Assembly (NCBI RefSeq): GCF_004803635.1
Contig: NZ_SSWX01000001.1
Location: forward strand, 248,001 to 312,000
Length of the DNA stretch: 64,000 nt
Direction: 5' to 3'
Source of the DNA: Lampropedia aestuarii
Lineage (GTDB): Bacteria > Pseudomonadota > Gammaproteobacteria > Burkholderiales > Burkholderiaceae_C
The position numbers and the translations under genes were made by a program. A model generated the notes under the pieces. That model was not told where the DNA came from, did no database searches, and was given only the letters and a program-made list of their open reading frames with translations. Below, piece by piece: positions 54,102 to 62,661 of the stretch (positions are counted from its first letter, which is position 1; each line of letters opens with the position of its first letter).

Positions 54102-56096
54102 TTACGGCAAATCGGCAGTCGCCACAGGCTCGCCTTCTTTGCTTGGCCCAATTGTCGGCCCCAGTCGCTGGCTCAGCGACTGGGGCTGGCCAGTCAAAAT
54201 TGCACCATACACGGTGGCATTGGCCAGCACCTTTTGCACATAATCGCGCGTTTCATTGAACGGTACGTTCTCGGCCCAAATAGCAGTTTCCAAGACCGGG
54301 CCATTGCGCCAGTTGCGCGGACGACCAGGACCAGCGTTGTAGGCAGCAGCAGCCAGCGGCATGGAGCCAGCGAACTCGTCCAAAGCCAGCTTCAAATACG
54401 CAGTGCCAATCTGGATGTTGGTTTGCTTGTCATTGATATCACTGGCCTTGAAGTCGGTCAGGCCAATTTTCTTTGCCGTCCAACTGGCGGTCGCAGGCAT
54501 CACTTGCATCAAGCCCGATGCTCCGACATTAGAGCGCGCATCCATGATGAAGCGGCTTTCCTGGCGAATCAGACCGTAAACGTAAGCGGGGTCAAGCTGG
54601 ATCATGGCCGTGCGCTCGACCACTGCATCGTGAAAAGGCATCGGATAACGCTGGCTGAAACTCATGAAATCCTTGGTGCGCTCGCTGGTATTAATGCAGC
54701 GGTCCCAGACCTGGTATTCACAGGCCAAGTCAGCCGCGGCCAGCAAGTCGCGATCGCCCATCCCCCCATCGTCGTGCAAGTTGGTTGCGTAATTCCACTC
54801 CCGCACCCCCTCGCTGCGCAAGCCCAAATTGATCGCGTATATGCTGCGCAGCAAACTTGGGTTCGTGCGAGCCCTGGCCTTTTCATCGGCATTGAGCGCT
54901 TGTGGCTCAGGTGCCAGCGTCACTTTGCCGCCCAACTCATCATTGGCCAACTGCTCATAAAAACCCACGTTACCTGCGATGCTTGCAAACATCTGCCTGG
55001 CCAGCGCCTGGTTGTCTGCCCCGCCTTCAGCTTGCAGCGCACGGGCGCGCCAATACACCCAGGTCGGCTGCTGCTGGTCGTCAGCACTCATCGCGGCAAT
55101 CGTCTTGGCCACCACAGGCCACTGGCCAGCACGTAAAGCAGCGCGTACTTTCCAGTGCAACTGCTCATCAATCAAATTGCGGTCGTCTTGGACATTGGAA
55201 AAATAGGCATTGGCCTCAGGAGCAAGTCGAATACCGGCCCAGCGGCCAATCGCGCCCCAGACAAAATCGCGGTCTTGCGCCGACAAATGCTTGGCCCACT
55301 TGCCTTGCACTTGCGCGGCCGCTTCAGCGGCATCCGAGCTGGCCAAACGCGCCAGCGCCAAAGGCACCAAAGCCAGGCGGGCGGGATCGGTGGCAGTGGC
55401 GCTATTGTTCAGAAAAGCGGCAGATTTGCCCATCGCATTGTTCACATGCACCAAGGACTGGGGAGAAACAATGCCGACTGCGCCACGCACCACGCCTGGG
55501 CGGTTGTGGTGCGCACCGACGCGCGCGCGCTGCCAAATCTCAGCCGCACTGATGCGGCCATCGGCATACATCTCCGAGACAGCATGGGTGCAGCCATCGT
55601 CACTATTGCGCTGCCCATACCATAGTGAGAGAACTTTTTGCGGTGTCGACGCAGCAGCCTTGCCCTGAATATCATCGATCAACAGCTCATAGCATTGCAC
55701 CTGGGGATCATCCTGCATGCGAAAGCCGGGCGCGTAATACGCCAACTCAGCCCATTGCCTGCGCTGACCCAACAACAGCATCCAGTCGTTGCGCAAACGA
55801 TCCTCGTAATAGCTGCCGCGGTAGCGTGCCAAAAACGCATCAACCTCGGCGCGCGATGCGGTCTGCAAGCGGTTGTTCAACTCCCAGTACGCCCCCCACC
55901 CCTCCAAGGCATGGCCTTGCACGCTGGGCAGCAACTGGCTCAGGCGCGCCTGATTCTTGGCCGCATAGGCCGCGCGCATATCCAGCAAGGCTTTATCACC
56001 CTGTTCTTTGGGCAAAGCGGCCTGCTGTGCATGCACGTTGGTGAAAAGAGCCACAAAAGCGGCACAAAGTGGTGTCAGAATGGTGGTCAATCGCAT
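54102..56096 (-). CDS. slt: Soluble lytic murein transglycosylase
   Basis: The 664-residue periplasmic enzyme cleaves peptidoglycan to anhydromuropeptides. From ATG 56096 it has a signal peptide (MRLTTILTPLCAAFVALFTN, cleavage after VHAQ). A long helical superhelix (U/L domain) follows. The C-terminal SLT domain has VYGLIRQESRFIMDARSNVGASGLMQVMPATA, with the catalytic Glu near residue 512, and LPLAAAAYNAGPGRPRNW. The C-terminus ends with a short proline-containing tail. The frame extends 65 codons upstream into the divergent gene and is not used. Only 15 bases separate its start from the divergent 5-FCL gene. Confidence 0.95.
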   Translation of the reverse strand: MRLTTILTPLCAAFVALFTNVHAQQAALPKEQGDKALLDMRAAYAAKNQARLSQLLPSVQGHALEGWGAYWELNNRLQTASRAEVDAFLARYRGSYYEDRLRNDWMLLLGQRRQWAELAYYAPGFRMQDDPQVQCYELLIDDIQGKAAASTPQKVLSLWYGQRNSDDGCTHAVSEMYADGRISAAEIWQRARVGAHHNRPGVVRGAVGIVSPQSLVHVNNAMGKSAAFLNNSATATDPARLALVPLALARLASSDAAEAAAQVQGKWAKHLSAQDRDFVWGAIGRWAGIRLAPEANAYFSNVQDDRNLIDEQLHWKVRAALRAGQWPVVAKTIAAMSADDQQQPTWVYWRARALQAEGGADNQALARQMFASIAGNVGFYEQLANDELGGKVTLAPEPQALNADEKARARTNPSLLRSIYAINLGLRSEGVREWNYATNLHDDGGMGDRDLLAAADLACEYQVWDRCINTSERTKDFMSFSQRYPMPFHDAVVERTAMIQLDPAYVYGLIRQESRFIMDARSNVGASGLMQVMPATASWTAKKIGLTDFKASDINDKQTNIQIGTAYLKLALDEFAGSMPLAAAAYNAGPGRPRNWRNGPVLETAIWAENVPFNETRDYVQKVLANATVYGAILTGQPQSLSQRLGPTIGPSKEGEPVATADLP

Positions 56097-56111
56097 GTCT
56101 GGAATTATTAA

Positions 56112-56684
56112 ATGAACAAAGCCACGCTGAGAAAAACTTTGGTTGAGCGACGGGTTAATATGACCAATCGCGTCGAAAAAAATGCGCAGCTGCAGCAAGT
56201 CATGCGCATTTGGCTTGTCAGTCGGCCTGAAACCATTATCGGTGCCTACTGGCCCATCAAAGGCGAGTTCGATCCACTGCCTGCACTGCACCGCTGGAAA
56301 GAAGATGGTGAGCTACAGGAGGAGCCTGTGATGCGCCGCATTGCTTTGCCCGTGGTCGACAAGATCAATAAGACACTGCGTTTTCATGCCTGGCACCCCG
56401 GCTGCCCGATGGAAGAAGACGCTTATGGTATCCCCAAGCCCAAAGACACTGAGATTTTAGAGCCTGGCTTGCTGTTTGTGCCATGCGTGGGTTATAGCGC
56501 AGGCGGCTATCGCCTGGGCTATGGCGGGGGCTTTTACGACCGTACCCTGGCGGAGTTGTCGCCACGCCCCTACACCGTCGGCTTGGGCTATGGCGAAGGT
56601 TATGTAGACGAGTTTGAACACGAGGCCCACGACATTCCGCTCGATGCAATTTTGAATAACAATGGCATTGTCTGGCCCGTCTGA
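56112..56684 (+). CDS. 5-formyltetrahydrofolate cyclo-ligase
   Basis: The 190-residue enzyme converts 5-formyl-THF to 5,10-methenyl-THF with ATP. It starts MNKATLRKTLVERRVNM, the usual basic helix, then IIGAYWPIKGEFDPLPAL, RIALPVVDKINKTLRFHAW, a YGIPKP block and the signature FVPCVGYSAGGYRLGYGGGFYDRTLA. GYGGGFYDR is diagnostic. It is divergent from slt with a 15-base gap between the two ATGs, so their promoters must overlap the opposite genes. GST follows 69 bp later. Confidence 0.95.
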   Translation: MNKATLRKTLVERRVNMTNRVEKNAQLQQVMRIWLVSRPETIIGAYWPIKGEFDPLPALHRWKEDGELQEEPVMRRIALPVVDKINKTLRFHAWHPGCPMEEDAYGIPKPKDTEILEPGLLFVPCVGYSAGGYRLGYGGGFYDRTLAELSPRPYTVGLGYGEGYVDEFEHEAHDIPLDAILNNNGIVWPV

Positions 56685-56753
56685 AACGCGACCGCTGCCA
56701 GCCCAGCAGCGGCAAAGGCCAGCGCCCTCTTCAACCAGCTCCTGGAGCATCGT

Positions 56754-57455
56754 ATGCCTCAAGACCTCACCCTCTACATTGGCAATAAGAATTATTCTTC
56801 TTGGTCAATGCGTATTGGCGTGCTGCTCACACAGTTCGAGATCGGCTTTCGCGAAATCAAAGTCCGCTTTGACAGTTTTGAGCCGAACTCCGAATTCAAA
56901 AAGGCCATCACGCCGCTCACCCCCGTAGGCAGCGTACCGGTACTGGTAGACAACACTTTGGTGATCTGGGACTCGCTGGCGATTGCCGAGTACCTGAATG
57001 AAAAATTTCTAGAACGCCAGCTCTGGCCCGATGGACTGCCCCAACGTGCCCGCGCCCGCAGCCTGTGCGCTGCGATTCACAGCGGCTTTCGGGGCTTGCG
57101 CAGCGCCTGCCCAATGAATATTGAGGCCGACCTGTCCGAAGTGGGTGCCATTGCCTGGCGCGACAACGCTGCGCTGCGCGCTGACATGCATGTTTTGGAA
57201 GGCCTGTTGGTAGATGCCCTGCAGCGTTACGGCGGCCCATTTCTGTTTGGCCAGCAATTCAGCATTGCCGATGCGTTTTATGCGCCGGTGGTGATGCGCT
57301 TGAACAGCTACGCCCTGCCCGTCTCAGCGCCACTGGCTGCATACATGCAGCACATCACCCAATTGCCCAGCGTGCAAGCATGGATAGCTAACGCATTGCA
57401 GGAAAAGGACTTCCTCGCCTTTGAAGAGCCCTACCGCCTGCGCGCCAGTGGCTAA
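56754..57455 (+). CDS. Glutathione S-transferase family protein
   Basis: The 233-residue cytosolic protein has an N-terminal thioredoxin-like domain: LTLYIGNKNYSSWSMRIGVLLTQFEI, with the catalytic-type Ser in NYSSWS, TPLTPVGSVPVLVD (cis-Pro) and WDSLAIAEYLNEKF (SxxI glutathione contact). The C-terminal helical domain shows PFLFGQQFSIADAFYAPVVMRLNSY (N-capping box). The YSSWSMR opening marks a bacterial subgroup near YfcF/maleylacetoacetate isomerase; the substrate is unknown. GGAG 8 bases upstream supports the start. cca begins 41 bases after its stop. Confidence 0.92.
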   Translation: MPQDLTLYIGNKNYSSWSMRIGVLLTQFEIGFREIKVRFDSFEPNSEFKKAITPLTPVGSVPVLVDNTLVIWDSLAIAEYLNEKFLERQLWPDGLPQRARARSLCAAIHSGFRGLRSACPMNIEADLSEVGAIAWRDNAALRADMHVLEGLLVDALQRYGGPFLFGQQFSIADAFYAPVVMRLNSYALPVSAPLAAYMQHITQLPSVQAWIANALQEKDFLAFEEPYRLRASG

Positions 57456-57495
57456 GCTGCCGTTTGAACACCACCGGTTATTCACTATTGCCGCC

Positions 57496-58824
57496 ATGCC
57501 CATCAAGCCCAGTCAGAGCCACCGCCACGCCAAAAACACTCCAACACTGCCCGCAGACATGGCGGTTTACATGGTCGGCGGCGCCGTACGTGACCAGCTA
57601 TTGGGCGTGCCTGTGCATGACCGCGACTGGGTGGTGGTAGGTGCCTGCCCCGCAGTCATGGAGGCGCATGGTTTCACACCTGTGGGCAAAGATTTTCCGG
57701 TCTTTTTACACCCACAAACCCACGAGGAATATGCGCTGGCGCGCACCGAGCGCAAAAGCGGCCACGGCTACAAAGGCTTTACCGTCTACGCCGATCAGGC
57801 CGTCACGATTGAAGAAGACTTGGCCAGGCGCGACTTGACCATCAACGCCATCGCCCTGCGCACGCTGGCTGATGGCAGCCAGCAATGGGTCGACCCCTAC
57901 GACGGCAGAGGCGATGTGCAACGCAAAGTATTGCGCCATGTCACAGAGGCCTTTGCCGAAGACCCGCTGCGCATTTTGCGCATTGCCCGCTTTGCCGCCC
58001 GTTTTACAGCGTTTGAAGTCGCGCCCGAAACCATGGCGCTGATGCAGGCCATGGTACAAGCAGGCGAAGCCGCGCACCTGGTGCCAGAGCGGGTATGGCA
58101 AGAGCTTGCCAAAGGCCTGATGGAGAGAGCACCCACACGCATGTTCGACGTGCTGCGCCATTGCGGTGCGCTGGCGGTGGTGCTGCCAGAGATCGACAAT
58201 TTATGGCACATCGACGCAGATGCAGGCGCGGATGCGGGCGCAAGCGCAGGCATGCGCAGCATGCACAGACTGGCCACCGCCGCGCAGGCAGGCCTCAGCC
58301 TGGCCGAGCGCTGGGCGGTACTGGCAGTCGATGTCGGGCGTTATGCACGCAACGACCATGTTGCTGCCAGCGCGCACACCAACGCCAAGTGCCGCAAACA
58401 AGCAGCCTTGCATGCGCTGGCCGAGCGGCTGCGTGTGCCCAGCGATATACGCGACCTGTCGGTCCTGGTCGCAGAAGAAGGGCCTGGCATTATCTGCTTG
58501 CCAGCGCACCTGGATGCTGGCGAAGTCCTGCATTTGCTTGAGCGCTGCGATGCATTTCGCCGCCCTGAACGGTTTGAGCAGATCCTGACCGCCTGCCAGT
58601 GGCTGGACGCAGACTGTGCCAGCACAGCAAAGCACGCAAAAATCCAAACTACGCTAGCTCGCCTGCGCGCATCGTTGCAAGTCGCACAGCAAGTGCCCAC
58701 TGCAGCCATTGCCCAAAAAGCCTTTGAACAAGGACTCAAAGGCGACAAGATTGGCGAGTGCATTCAACAAGCGCGCACAGAGGCCATCGCCCAGTACTTG
58801 GCGCTAGAAGCGAAGCAGACTTAA
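57496..58824 (+). CDS. cca: CCA-adding enzyme (tRNA nucleotidyltransferase) with degenerate HD region
   Basis: The 442-residue enzyme adds or repairs the CCA end of tRNA. The class II nucleotidyltransferase head shows MAVYMVGGAVRDQLLGVPVHDRDWVVVG (DxD-type metal site), EEYALARTERKSG, EEDLARRDLTINAIA (ERR-type templating region) and AFAEDPLRILRIARFAARF. Where E. coli Cca has its phosphohydrolase HD (CHDLGKG), this protein reads AVDVGRY, so the His is lost and phosphatase activity is unlikely. ATG 57496 is used; ATG 57559 (MAVYMVGG) fits family N-termini at least as well. It is convergent with the HxlR gene, 9 bases apart. Confidence 0.93.
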   Translation: MPIKPSQSHRHAKNTPTLPADMAVYMVGGAVRDQLLGVPVHDRDWVVVGACPAVMEAHGFTPVGKDFPVFLHPQTHEEYALARTERKSGHGYKGFTVYADQAVTIEEDLARRDLTINAIALRTLADGSQQWVDPYDGRGDVQRKVLRHVTEAFAEDPLRILRIARFAARFTAFEVAPETMALMQAMVQAGEAAHLVPERVWQELAKGLMERAPTRMFDVLRHCGALAVVLPEIDNLWHIDADAGADAGASAGMRSMHRLATAAQAGLSLAERWAVLAVDVGRYARNDHVAASAHTNAKCRKQAALHALAERLRVPSDIRDLSVLVAEEGPGIICLPAHLDAGEVLHLLERCDAFRRPERFEQILTACQWLDADCASTAKHAKIQTTLARLRASLQVAQQVPTAAIAQKAFEQGLKGDKIGECIQQARTEAIAQYLALEAKQT

Positions 58825-58833
58825 AACCGCCGC

Positions 58834-59271
58834 TTAAAAAGTACTGGCCACCGCTGTACTGCGGCTTTTGCGCGGTGCAGCCTGCTGCGCTGCAGGAACA
58901 GTTGCAGTATCGCACTGCGCCTGCGTCAGCGGCTGAGCAAGGCCCTCGCCATGGTCTTTGGCGTACTCTGTGCCCCAGTTGCGCATCGCAATCAAAATCG
59001 GCTTCAGACTGCGGCCCAGCTCGGTCAATTCGTAGTCGACCCGTGGCGGCACTTCGGCATGCACTGTGCGCACGACAATTCCAGCCCCCTCAAGCTCTCT
59101 GAGTTGCAGGGTTAACATGCGCTGCGTGATCACCGGGATATTGCGCGCAAGCTCGCTAAAGCGTTTTTTGCCATGCAGCAAATGGAACAGCACAATCGGC
59201 TTCCAAGTGCCGCCCATGACCGACAGCGTCACCTCGACGGCGCAGCCGCTTTTGCTATTGAGTCGTTTCAT
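58834..59271 (-). CDS. HxlR-family transcriptional regulator
   Basis: The 145-residue winged-helix protein from ATG 59271 shows CAVEVTLSVMGGTWKPIVLFHLLHGKKRFSELARNIPVITQRMLTLQLRELEGAGIVVRTVHAEVPPRVDYELTELGRSL, read as blocks; these are HxlR hallmarks, with the conserved GGTWKP, ITQRMLTLQLREL and PPRVDYELTELG. An Ala/Gln-rich tail follows. It is divergent from the MDR oxidoreductase gene, the standard arrangement for HxlR regulators sensing reactive electrophiles (often through the N-terminal Cys, here in SGCAVE). Confidence 0.93.
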   Translation of the reverse strand: MKRLNSKSGCAVEVTLSVMGGTWKPIVLFHLLHGKKRFSELARNIPVITQRMLTLQLRELEGAGIVVRTVHAEVPPRVDYELTELGRSLKPILIAMRNWGTEYAKDHGEGLAQPLTQAQCDTATVPAAQQAAPRKSRSTAVASTF

Positions 59272-59320
59272 TGGATAGAGTGTGGGCGAAAAACAGGTTC
59301 CAAGCATACTAGCGCAAAGT

Positions 59321-59372
59321 ACCAACTGGCTCAATGCTTACATTTTTAATACTACCGCACAAATATGTTGGT
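59321..59372. promoter_or_regulatory. Divergent promoter/operator region of hxlR and the MDR gene
   Basis: In the 164 bp between the divergent starts, ACCAAC (59321-59326) and its inverse GTTGGT (59367-59372) flank an AT-rich centre; the surrounding bases AGTACCAACTGG and GTTGGTTCTGG extend the similarity. This matches the expectation of an HxlR dimer site at divergent promoters. No exact -35/-10 pair can be assigned with confidence. Confidence 0.45.
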
Positions 59373-59435
59373 TCTGGCATTATCGTTTTAGCGATGGCAC
59401 CATAACGCCATCGATTATTACAACAGAGAACAAGC

Positions 59436-60443
59436 ATGAAAGCCATTGAATTAGCCGCCCCTGGTGGACTGAGCAATATCCGCCAGGTCGACTTGCCAGC
59501 AGCCGTCGCACCACAGGCCGGAGAGATCCAGGTGCGCATCCACGCCAGCTCGCTCAACTACCACGACTTGCTGGTGGCCACGAACCCCAAGGCCACGGCC
59601 GACAAACGCATTTTGATGGCTGATGGCGCAGGCAGCGTGATTGCCATTGGTTCGGGCGTGACCGAATTCAAAGTGGGCGATGCGGTGGTCTCGACCTTTT
59701 TCCCGCAATGGCTGTCTGGCCGCAACGTGCCTTCTGATTTCGCGCTGGTGCCAGGCGATGGCGTGGATGGCTTTGCCCGTGAACAAGTGACCATGCCAGC
59801 CACGGCGTTTACCCACGCCCCCAAAGGCTGGAGCCATGCCGAGGCAGCCACACTGACCACGGCCGGTCTGACCGCATGGCGCGCACTGGTAGTCGATGGC
59901 GGCATCCAGGCTGGCGACACGGTGCTAGTGCTGGGCACCGGCGGCGTGTCCTTGTTCGCGCTGCAACTGGCCAAAAGCATGGGCGCCAAAGTGATTGCGA
60001 CGACATCCAGCAGCGCCAAAGCCAACAAACTGCGCGCTTTGGGTGCCGATGCGGTGATCAATTACCGCGACACACCCGAATGGGGCAATGCGGTCTTGCA
60101 AGCCACTGAAGGCCGTGGCGCTGATATTGTCGTGGAAGTGGGTGGCCCCAATACCTTGCCGCAATCGATTCGTGCTGCCAGTGTCGGCGGGCATATCGCG
60201 CTGATTGGCGTGCTAACCGGTTTTGCCGGTGACATCCCGACTGTGGAGTTGATGCGCAAGCAGCAAACCCTCAAAGGCTTGATTGTCGGCAGCCGAGAAC
60301 ACCAGCAAGACATGGTGCGCGCGCTGGACCAAATGTCCTGGAAGCCGGTGATTGACCGCAGCTTTGCATTGCAAGAGCTGGCCCAGGCATTTGAGTACCA
60401 GGCCTCAGGCGCGCACTTTGGCAAGATCTGCGTTGAGTTTTAA
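59436..60443 (+). CDS. Zinc-independent MDR-family NAD(P)-dependent alcohol dehydrogenase/quinone oxidoreductase
   Basis: The 335-residue medium-chain dehydrogenase has a GroES-like N-terminus (IQVRIHASSLNYHDLLVATN, the SSLNYHD block of quinone oxidoreductase-like members), GVTEFKVGDAVVSTFFP and a Rossmann domain with VLVLGTGGVSLFALQLAKSMGAKVIATTSS, then GADAVINYRDTPEWG and VEVGGPNTL. The catalytic-zinc Cys of true ADHs is not evident. Members reduce quinones or reactive enals with NADPH. An HxlR regulator is divergent, suggesting induction by an electrophile (inference). Confidence 0.9.
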   Translation: MKAIELAAPGGLSNIRQVDLPAAVAPQAGEIQVRIHASSLNYHDLLVATNPKATADKRILMADGAGSVIAIGSGVTEFKVGDAVVSTFFPQWLSGRNVPSDFALVPGDGVDGFAREQVTMPATAFTHAPKGWSHAEAATLTTAGLTAWRALVVDGGIQAGDTVLVLGTGGVSLFALQLAKSMGAKVIATTSSSAKANKLRALGADAVINYRDTPEWGNAVLQATEGRGADIVVEVGGPNTLPQSIRAASVGGHIALIGVLTGFAGDIPTVELMRKQQTLKGLIVGSREHQQDMVRALDQMSWKPVIDRSFALQELAQAFEYQASGAHFGKICVEF

Positions 60444-60461
60444 ACGCTTACAAGCGGGCAA

Positions 60462-61295
60462 TTAAGACGAATGGTGGCGCGGCTTCTTGCCGCGCCCTGC
60501 CAAAGCCCGATCAAATACCCAATCGGGCAAAATGCGCAGCAAACGCCCCAGCCAGCCCATTTGCCAAGGGATCACCACATAGCTGCGGCGCTGCTCGATC
60601 GCCCGATAAGCCTTGGCAGCAAAGCGGTCGGCATCCATCAAAAAAGGCATCGAAAAGGGGTTCTTGGCCGTCATCGCTGTGCGGATAAAACCGGGACTGA
60701 GCGTCACCACCGACACGCCGCTGCCGCGCAAGTCTCCGCGCAAGCTCTCGCAATACGCAATCACTCCAGCCTTGCTTGAGCAGTAGCCTGCATGACCTGG
60801 CAAACCACGCACGCCTGCGACACTGGCTACGCCTACCAAGCTGCCACTTTTACGCGCACGCATCGGTTGCATGAAAGGAATCAGAGTCGCTGCCAAACCC
60901 CGGTTATTGGTCGCCCAGATATGCTCAAAAGCGCCCAGATCGTCCCATTCCGCGGTATCAATGCCGTGGCTAATGCCGGCGCTGGCAATCACCACATCAG
61001 GCAAACCCAAGTCGCTGATGCATTGCAAGGCCACAGCGCGAATACTGTCGGGTTGGGCCACATCAGCCGCATACAGCACGCACTGGTCTGCAGACAAACC
61101 GTGCGCCGTGCGCCATTGCTCCATCACCTCCAGGCGCCGAGCCACCAGAGCCAGACGCCAACCTCGCTGCGCGTACTCTTGCGCCAATGCCTGACCCAAA
61201 CCACTGGAGGCACCCGTGATGAACACCAGCGGCTTGCGCTGCTTGCTGGGGCTCAGTGCGGACGAAACGTGGGCAGAAGCGGAAGCAGTATTCAT
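60462..61295 (-). CDS. Short-chain dehydrogenase/reductase
   Basis: The 277-residue SDR has the coenzyme motif PLVFITGASSGLGQALAQEYAQRGWRLALVARR, with Arg residues suggesting NADP, then VVIASAGIS, GVASVAGVRGLPGHAGYCSSKAG (Ser and Tyr-x3-Lys) and SPGFIRTAMTAKNPFSMPFLMDADRFA. The C-terminal hydrophobic segment (VIPWQMGWLGRLLRILPDWVFDRAL) and basic tail suggest membrane association, as in many lipid- or sterol-acting SDRs. It lies 63 bp downstream of lptC on the same strand. The substrate is unknown. Confidence 0.9.
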   Translation of the reverse strand: MNTASASAHVSSALSPSKQRKPLVFITGASSGLGQALAQEYAQRGWRLALVARRLEVMEQWRTAHGLSADQCVLYAADVAQPDSIRAVALQCISDLGLPDVVIASAGISHGIDTAEWDDLGAFEHIWATNNRGLAATLIPFMQPMRARKSGSLVGVASVAGVRGLPGHAGYCSSKAGVIAYCESLRGDLRGSGVSVVTLSPGFIRTAMTAKNPFSMPFLMDADRFAAKAYRAIEQRRSYVVIPWQMGWLGRLLRILPDWVFDRALAGRGKKPRHHSS

Positions 61296-61358
61296 AGATC
61301 ACAAGCCTTTATCGAGCAGACAGGCCACCAATGGGGCCAGAAGCGGCACTGGCCACCA

Positions 61359-61973
61359 TCAGGGCCGTGCAGCCGGTTGAATCGTGCTGCGCACACGGCC
61401 ATCAATTTCGGTCGTCTGCTGTTTTTTGTCATACACCAGCGTCTGCCCTGTCATGCGATCAGCACCGCGAAACAGCTCAACCGGCAAATCACTGACAACC
61501 CGTTCCTCATCAGGCCAGACCTGCAATTCTTCGCCCCTGAACTCCAGGCGTGGCGAGGTGGCCGTGGCCAATTGCACCACCACGGCATTGCCATGCAATT
61601 GCACTTCTGAACTATCGCCATTGGTGGTGCCCGAATTGGCCGTCGCGGTGATGATGCGGCCATCTTCGGTCACCGCGCGCATACGCAGGCGGTCTACAAC
61701 CAACAAATCCTTGGCTGGGTAATGCTTGGCCGTATCGCCAAACAACTCCACCGTCAATCGCCCAGTGCCATCGTAGCTGCGGGTGGCAAATTCGGTAATC
61801 GTGTAGTCGGGCTCGTCAACCGGTATTGGTTCGACGCTGGGCTGTGCGGCCGAAGGCACGCTGCGCGCCAGCCAATACGTGCCCAGCGCCAGCGCGGCCA
61901 TCACCAGCACGGGTCCATAGACCGACAACCGGTCTAAGCGGTAACGCAAACTCCGCTTGGGTTTCTGGCTCAT
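61359..61973 (-). CDS. lptC: LPS export ABC transporter periplasmic protein LptC
   Basis: The 204-residue bitopic protein has a basic cytoplasmic N-terminus (MSQKPKRSLRYRLDRLS), a membrane helix (VYGPVLVMAALALGTYWLA) and a periplasmic beta-jellyroll (DYTITEFATRSYDGTGRLTVELFGDTAKHYP, LQVWPDEERVVSDLPVELFRG) that receives LPS from LptB2FG. Its ATG overlaps the kdsC stop as ATGA. lptA and lptB, which often follow, are not downstream; an SDR gene is there instead. Confidence 0.92.
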   Translation of the reverse strand: MSQKPKRSLRYRLDRLSVYGPVLVMAALALGTYWLARSVPSAAQPSVEPIPVDEPDYTITEFATRSYDGTGRLTVELFGDTAKHYPAKDLLVVDRLRMRAVTEDGRIITATANSGTTNGDSSEVQLHGNAVVVQLATATSPRLEFRGEELQVWPDEERVVSDLPVELFRGADRMTGQTLVYDKKQQTTEIDGRVRSTIQPAARP

Positions 61974-62569
61974 ACTGCTCCTTGCGCATCCGTGGCCACA
62001 GGCACGGCCGCATGGCCAGCCAAGGCCTGCTGCAAGCTTGCGCCGTAATGGCCACTGGCCATCAGCAGCAAGTCACAGAACTCGCGCACGGCACCGCGCC
62101 CGCCTTCGGCTTGCGTGACGTAATCGGCTACGCCAAGTACTTCGACATGGGCGTTCGGCGGTGCACAGGCCAACGCACAGTGCGTGAGCACTGGCAAATC
62201 CGGCCAATCATCGCCCATGCACGCCGCTTGCTGCCAGGTCAGACCCAGCTGATCCAGCAGCGCCTGGGCGGCTGGCAGCTTGTTTTCCGTGCCATAAACA
62301 GCATGCACCACGCCGAGGGCTTTGAGCCGCAAACGCAAGGCCGCACTGTCGCGCCCTGTGATCACCGCCGGCGTAATACCGGCCTGGCTCAGCAGTTTGA
62401 TGCCATGGCCGTCCAGCGTATGAAAGCGTTTGATCGCCTCGCCCTCTGGGCCGAAATACAGGCCACCATCGGTGAGCACACCATCCACATCAAAAAAAAC
62501 GACGCGCACCGGCAAGGCCCGGTTCAACAGGTTTTCATCAAAGCGGCGTGCAATGCTAATGGCTGGCAT
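61970..62569 (-). CDS. kdsC: 3-deoxy-D-manno-octulosonate 8-phosphate phosphatase
   Basis: KdsC, 199 residues, is a HAD phosphatase that produces Kdo for lipopolysaccharide. It shows VVFFDVDGVLTDGGLYF (nucleophile DxD), FHTLDGHGIKLL, VITGRDSAALRLRLKALGV, ENKLPAAQALLDQL and MGDDWPDLPVL (Mg-binding DD). The absence of a large cap domain agrees with a tetrameric C0 HAD. The family usually has MGDDLPDLP; the Trp is a minor change. It lies between kdsD (92 bp upstream) and lptC (4-base overlap). Confidence 0.96.
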   Translation of the reverse strand: MPAISIARRFDENLLNRALPVRVVFFDVDGVLTDGGLYFGPEGEAIKRFHTLDGHGIKLLSQAGITPAVITGRDSAALRLRLKALGVVHAVYGTENKLPAAQALLDQLGLTWQQAACMGDDWPDLPVLTHCALACAPPNAHVEVLGVADYVTQAEGGRGAVREFCDLLLMASGHYGASLQQALAGHAAVPVATDAQGAV

Positions 62570-62661
62570 AGTGGTCAGTGTATTTTTTCAATCAGGCGAG
62601 ATCGCAATCGTCTCATCATAAACGCAAGCGTGGCCTTGGCGGCCAAGCCTTCTGGCGCAGC

